A stretch of DNA of 64,000 bases. It comes from Halomonas sp. PR-M31. Lineage in GTDB: Bacteria; Pseudomonadota; Gammaproteobacteria; Pseudomonadales; Halomonadaceae. Position 1 is the stretch's first letter, and the number at the start of each line of letters is the position of its first letter. Position numbers and translations under genes: made by a program. The DNA lies in contig NZ_JIBT01000032.1 of the NCBI RefSeq assembly GCF_001039575.1, forward strand, positions 1 to 64,000, in the 5' to 3' direction. Below the pieces are notes generated by a model that saw only the letters and a list, made by a program, of their open reading frames with translations, did not search any database and was not told where the DNA came from. Shown here in pieces: positions 60,510-64,000 of this stretch.

Positions 60510-61100
60510 ATGACCGAGCTCAGTGAGCGCTTCGATACCGCACTCCGGCGCCTGGATGCCCTGCATGCGGAAGATCCCCGCCGAGAGCTGGTCGACGGTC
60601 AGGAAGTGCCTCAGGAGCTACTCTACGCGGAACGAATGAGTACATGGCTCGCCCAAGTGGAGCCTGATGCCTCGGAAGCCTTGCGATTGGCGGTGCGCGC
60701 TCAGCATCTGCAGCGCTGGCGGGTTCCTAGAAGCGATTACCCCCAGGATCGTTCGGGCTATTTGACCTGGCGTCGGGATCTGGGGCGTATCCAGGCCGAG
60801 TGGGCGGCTCGGGTTCTAGAGGAGGTCGGCTACGATGCGCCACTCTGCGAGCATGTCGCCCGTATGATTCGCAAGGAGCAGCTGCGTCACGACGCCGACA
60901 CCCAGGCCATGGAAGACACTGCTTGTCTTGTGTTTCTCGAGCACTACTTTGCGGATTTTTCCAGCGAACATGACGAAGAGAAGCTGATACGCATTCTGCG
61001 CAAGACCTGGCGCAAGATGTCTCCCCGCGGCCAAGAGCTCGTTGCCACCATTCCCATGACACCCGATGCGCAGCGTCTGGTACACAAAGCTCTCTCATGA
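60510..61100 (+). CDS. DUF4202 family protein
   Basis: This is a 196-aa soluble protein from ATG 60510 behind AAGGAA. It has the DUF4202 pattern: ELLYAERMSTWLAQVEPDASEAL, HLQRWRVPRSDYPQDRSGYLTWRRDL and AMEDTACLVFLEHYFADF, with His, Glu and Asp residues spread as in HD-like helical proteins. The family has no assigned function; in some bacteria it sits near sulfite-reductase or siroheme genes. It is separated from the ABC-F gene by 55 bases. Confidence 0.85.
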   Translation: MTELSERFDTALRRLDALHAEDPRRELVDGQEVPQELLYAERMSTWLAQVEPDASEALRLAVRAQHLQRWRVPRSDYPQDRSGYLTWRRDLGRIQAEWAARVLEEVGYDAPLCEHVARMIRKEQLRHDADTQAMEDTACLVFLEHYFADFSSEHDEEKLIRILRKTWRKMSPRGQELVATIPMTPDAQRLVHKALS

Positions 61101-61329
61101 TGGCGGTAAGGTTTATTCCGGCTCAACTGGCTTTTCCAATTTTTAGTTTGTCAGTATGGTTTTTTGACCATAAACGCTCAGTAGCCTGTTATTTATAGCC
61201 AAAGTCTCTCCTTGCTTGATTAGGATCAACATCATGATCCTCCTACCATTGCACGCTGTAATTAAGACCGCTTGACGGTTTTCAACACTGGTGCTGTGGC
61301 GCGATATACGCCATCGCAAGGGGGGAAGC

Positions 61330-61797
61330 ATGCAGCATGCAAACGACACGAGTACTGCCAGTCTCTTGCCGGAAGAGCTGCTTATCCTGGCTAATGCTCA
61401 CGAAGGCCAGGAAGCCAGGCGTTATCGATTGATGGCGCTACGGTTTCAGCCGTTCAATACAAGCATCAGCCGTTTGATGGATGTGCTGGTGCTCGAAAGT
61501 CAGCGACGTTTGGAAGAGCTGAAGAGAATCAACAAACGCCTCTTTTTCGTACGCTTGCCGGCCAATAAGACAGTCTGCAAGACACCCGTTGGTCAGCATC
61601 CTTTCTTCATTCTCGATGAGCAGGCGGCCAGCCGGGTATTTGAGCGCATGCTCAGTGACGAACAGCATTCACGCCGTCTCTACGAACAGCTACTGGAGGC
61701 CAACGCCATTCCAGAGCTCACCACCTTGTTCGGTAATTTCGTCGATCAGAAGCTTGCTCAGTACCATATTCTCGAAGAAGCCCGGGAACGGCTTTGA
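61330..61797 (+). CDS. Hypothetical helical protein, possibly ferritin-like
   Basis: This is a 155-aa protein from ATG 61330 behind an AAGGGGGGAAG box. It is nearly all helical, with two copies of a pattern like that of rubrerythrins: ANAHEGQEARRYRLMAL near residues 20-36 and DEQHSRRLYEQLL near residues 110-122, each followed by a second long helix. The spacing of Glu and His is loosely that of a four-helix diiron bundle, but the ligand set is incomplete to the eye. I do not recognise a family. Confidence 0.55.
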   Translation: MQHANDTSTASLLPEELLILANAHEGQEARRYRLMALRFQPFNTSISRLMDVLVLESQRRLEELKRINKRLFFVRLPANKTVCKTPVGQHPFFILDEQAASRVFERMLSDEQHSRRLYEQLLEANAIPELTTLFGNFVDQKLAQYHILEEARERL

Positions 61798-61939
61798 GCC
61801 GAAACCGGTGCCACAGATTTCACAAAAAAGTAGACGGAAGGATGGCAGTGCACGGCTTGTACGCTACCCTTTCGTCATATGCGGCATTTTTTCGTATTTT
61901 TTTTGGGAACGTCGGTTTTGACAAAACGAGGCAAGTGCA

Positions 61940-63496
61940 ATGGATAGCCAATACAGCGAACAGAAAATTCAGGCGTTATATGCCGCCTATCTGGGGCAGC
62001 CTGCCGATCCTGCCGGGCAGAAAGCAGGGGCGTATCTTCTTGATGAGGACATTCTGGATTTCAATGAGTTGTCCTCCGGGTTGTCCTACTATGAGGATTT
62101 GCGCTCCGGAGACGACAGGCCCAGCGATGAAGCTTTCGTTACCACTCTTTATGACGAGCTGTTTGAACGTAAGCCTGATGAAGGGGGGCTGGCTTACTGG
62201 ACCGAGCAGCTGAAAAGCGGTGCGCTAGGGCGTGACGAGCTGGTGCCGACCATGCTGCGAGTGGCGGGGCCCATCGATCAGGAAGCAAGTTTTGCCAAGT
62301 TTTCCATCGCGGATTACTACGCGGATAACGTATCTCAAAGCGAGTTCGACAAGGACCAGCCGCTAACCTTGGATAACCTGCGCACGAATGAACAACTCTA
62401 CGCTGACCTGAACGCCCTCGATGAGCAGCGCGATACCCTGGATCTGGCGGTAGCAGGGGAGTCCATAGAAGGCCGGCCGTTGTATCGTGCCGAAGTGGGG
62501 CAGGGTGACAAGACCCTCATGATCGTTTCCCAGCAGCATGGTGATGAGCCATTGGGAACCGAGGCGCTGGTCAAGCTGCTTGACGTCCTTAGTGCGGACA
62601 CCGAATACGCCAGGAACCTGCGGGATGAAGTGACCGTGGTCGCAATGCCGCGAGTCAATCCGGACGGTTTTGCCCGCTGGGAACAACAGGCCGCCGGCGA
62701 TCAGGACGTGCTCGACCCGCGCCGCAACTCCGAAAACATGGACCTCAATCGCAGCTACGACCCGGCCAATCGTCCCGATCCGGACACCATTCCCGAGGCA
62801 CTGGCAGTGCTTGACGTGGTGGACGAATACAAGCCGGATCTGTTCTTGGACTATCACCATCAAAACGATTACCTCGGTGACGATGGTGAGCTCGAGACCA
62901 TGTCGGTGCAGTGGGCGACCAATGACGAAGTGGACTCTCAAATTTCCGAAACAGGCCAGCGCGCGGCGGTAGCGATCGCTAATCAGCTCGAGGATTTCGA
63001 TCATTCGGAGCTTTCCCTATTTCCCGGCAGCGACACCTTGGCCATCGCGCGTAACGGCTTGGCGTTGGAGGGCACACCGACGCTATTGGTGGAACAGCGC
63101 GGCCTGCAGGAAATGGATGAGATCGCTCAACGAGGTCTCGATACGGATTACAGCGCTCTGGCAAGCGCCCTTACCACGGAAGGCTTGCTCAGTATGCTGG
63201 GTGTCATCGAGGCCGTGGCGGATGACTCTTTCGAAGATCTTGATCCAGCCCAGGCGTTAGCGATTCCCGAGCGCGGCGAGCGTATTCCGTTTGAAGAGAT
63301 CTATGCCACCGGTCAGCGAGATAGCTTGCAGTGGGCAAACGAAAGACAGATGAGTTCCGATGATCAACCCATGGAGGCAGACGCAGTACTGGCTCAGCTG
63401 GATTCGACGATCGCGAACCAGGATGCCGGCAATGAGAACGTCTCTTTGGTAGGTCTTCAAGACAGCACCGAAACAACGGATTATATGATCGGTTGA
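61940..63496 (+). CDS. DUF4214 - M14 zinc carboxypeptidase-like protein
   Basis: This is a 518-aa acidic protein. Residues ~5-115 form a DUF4214 region with the repeat-like LYDELFERKPDEGGLAYWTE. Residues ~165-430 are an M14 peptidase: zinc ligands in QQHGDEPLGT and DYHHQND, the substrate-binding series MPRVNPDGFARW and MDLNRSYD, and the general base Glu in TLLVEQRG. No Sec signal is present; DUF4214 often occurs in proteins exported by type I secretion, so that route is possible. The acidic composition fits a halophile's extracellular protein. Confidence 0.8.
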   Translation: MDSQYSEQKIQALYAAYLGQPADPAGQKAGAYLLDEDILDFNELSSGLSYYEDLRSGDDRPSDEAFVTTLYDELFERKPDEGGLAYWTEQLKSGALGRDELVPTMLRVAGPIDQEASFAKFSIADYYADNVSQSEFDKDQPLTLDNLRTNEQLYADLNALDEQRDTLDLAVAGESIEGRPLYRAEVGQGDKTLMIVSQQHGDEPLGTEALVKLLDVLSADTEYARNLRDEVTVVAMPRVNPDGFARWEQQAAGDQDVLDPRRNSENMDLNRSYDPANRPDPDTIPEALAVLDVVDEYKPDLFLDYHHQNDYLGDDGELETMSVQWATNDEVDSQISETGQRAAVAIANQLEDFDHSELSLFPGSDTLAIARNGLALEGTPTLLVEQRGLQEMDEIAQRGLDTDYSALASALTTEGLLSMLGVIEAVADDSFEDLDPAQALAIPERGERIPFEEIYATGQRDSLQWANERQMSSDDQPMEADAVLAQLDSTIANQDAGNENVSLVGLQDSTETTDYMIG

Positions 63497-63569
63497 ATGA
63501 GTCGTCCGGGATTTCCAGTTTGAATACCCCGGATGAAATCCACCATTCGATGCTGCCGGAGGTCTCTCC

Positions 63570-63833
63570 ATGGCGTCTACTCAACACATTGCGTTTCTGA
63601 TCATGGTGCCTTCATCAGGCAATGCTTCATCCAGCAGTCAAAGCAGCGGTGGTTACAACCTGAGCCTTGTGACCTTGAGCGACATCGAGGCGGCCAAGCG
63701 TCTGACGCGAGAGCTTGTATCTCAAGGTGTCGATAGAATCGAGCTTAGTTCGAGTTTTGGCGAGCAAGGGCTTGAAACAGTGCGGAAAGTGGCAGGTGAG
63801 GATGTCGAGGTGGGACTCGTGCGCTTCGATTGA
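63570..63833 (+). CDS. DUF6506-like small protein
   Basis: This is an 87-aa protein. IAFLIMVPSSGNASSSS, then IEAAKRLTRELVSQGVDRIELSSSFGEQG and the end VEVGLVRFD match the short alpha/beta DUF6506 family, whose members end in VGVVRFD. The function is unknown. A terminator follows. It is separated by 73 bases from the peptidase gene. Confidence 0.75.
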   Translation: MASTQHIAFLIMVPSSGNASSSSQSSGGYNLSLVTLSDIEAAKRLTRELVSQGVDRIELSSSFGEQGLETVRKVAGEDVEVGLVRFD

Positions 63834-63847
63834 GGGAGTCCTGTTCG

Positions 63848-63885
63848 AAAGCGCCTTAGACTAAAGTTCAGAGGCGCTTTTTTTA
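63848..63885 (+). terminator. Rho-independent terminator after the DUF6506 gene
   Basis: AAAGCGCCT and AGGCGCTTT form a 9-bp stem with a 15-base loop, followed by TTTT. Confidence 0.85.
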
Positions 63886-63948
63886 TTATTGTTCGAAGCT
63901 ATGTCGGACATAATAAAATCCTGGTCCTACAAGCATGGACACCGTTTC

Positions 63949-64000
63949 ATGAGTCGCACTGTAGACAAGAGTCGCTCTGGGCGCCCGGACATCGCCGAAT
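63949..64000 (+). CDS. Start of an unidentified gene cut by the window edge
   Basis: ATG 63949 opens a frame of 17 residues (MSRTVDKSRSGRPDIAE) that runs off the window. The sequence is too short to identify and the start is unproven. Confidence 0.3.
   Translation, partial: MSRTVDKSRSGRPDIAE

Overview
The window reads as chromosomal DNA of a moderately halophilic gammaproteobacterium, most likely a member of the Halomonadaceae (Halomonas and relatives). This rests on an ectoine hydroxylase (ectD), a DUF3141 PHA-synthase-like hydrolase, a PPi-type phosphofructokinase, and the classical gammaproteobacterial blocks aroQ-accB-accC-prmA-dusB-fis-purH and proA-nadD-rsfS-rlmH-mrdA-rodA-mltB-rlpA-dacA-DUF493-lipB-lipA. 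There is one tRNA (Leu, anticodon TAG). I found no rRNA, CRISPR array, insertion sequence, integrase or prophage.

Layout. 0-3 kb: sulfate activation (cysNC fusion, cut by the window edge) and cobA for siroheme. 2.8-5.5 kb: membrane proteins (DUF1206, YihY/BrkB) in an AT-rich stretch. 5.6-11 kb: tRNA-Leu, comF, srkA, a secreted protein, folE, a cold-shock-like membrane protein and gabD. 11.5-17.8 kb: the minus-strand purH...aroQ block (purine, translation, fatty-acid and shikimate functions). 18-25.9 kb: DUF2333, ppa, a degenerate PP2C-kinase protein, pfp, mpl, ubiX and a LysE exporter. 25.9-29.2 kb: a minus-strand operon of two membrane proteins with degenerate GGDEF-like C-termini and a DedA-PAP2 fusion. 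29.3-40.6 kb: the proA to lipA block (NAD, ribosome maturation, cell elongation, lipoate). 40.8-50.8 kb: DUF533 and a short paralogue, DUF3141, topA, two small topA-linked genes, dbpA, a NYN-domain protein and a nucleoside deaminase. 51-55.6 kb: an ankyrin lipoprotein (broken) and the branched-chain 2-oxoacid dehydrogenase E1a, E1b and E2 genes. 55.8-64 kb: a Ser/Thr kinase, ectD, a YbiT-type ABC-F ATPase, DUF4202, a ferritin-like protein, a DUF4214-M14 peptidase and DUF6506.

The strongest global signal is a set of single-base frameshifts in conserved genes (dusB, nadD, mltB, the 2-oxoacid dehydrogenase E2 gene and an ankyrin gene). Each is explained by one G or C gained or lost at a short G/C run, and accB seems to carry a compensating pair. 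Since nadD is normally essential, the economical reading is residual indel error in the assembly; a truly eroding genome is less likely. Most of these genes are probably intact in the organism.

Biologically, the most unusual items are the PP2C-kinase fusion that has lost catalytic residues in both domains and whose ribosome-binding site sits in the loop of a 10-bp hairpin, the operon joining two degenerate GGDEF-like membrane proteins to a DedA-PAP2 lipid phosphatase, a DUF4214-M14 carboxypeptidase, a Ser/Thr kinase with an unknown C-terminal half directly upstream of ectD, and an intergenic repeat present twice, 44 kb apart. I did not find a clear new defence or mobile system.
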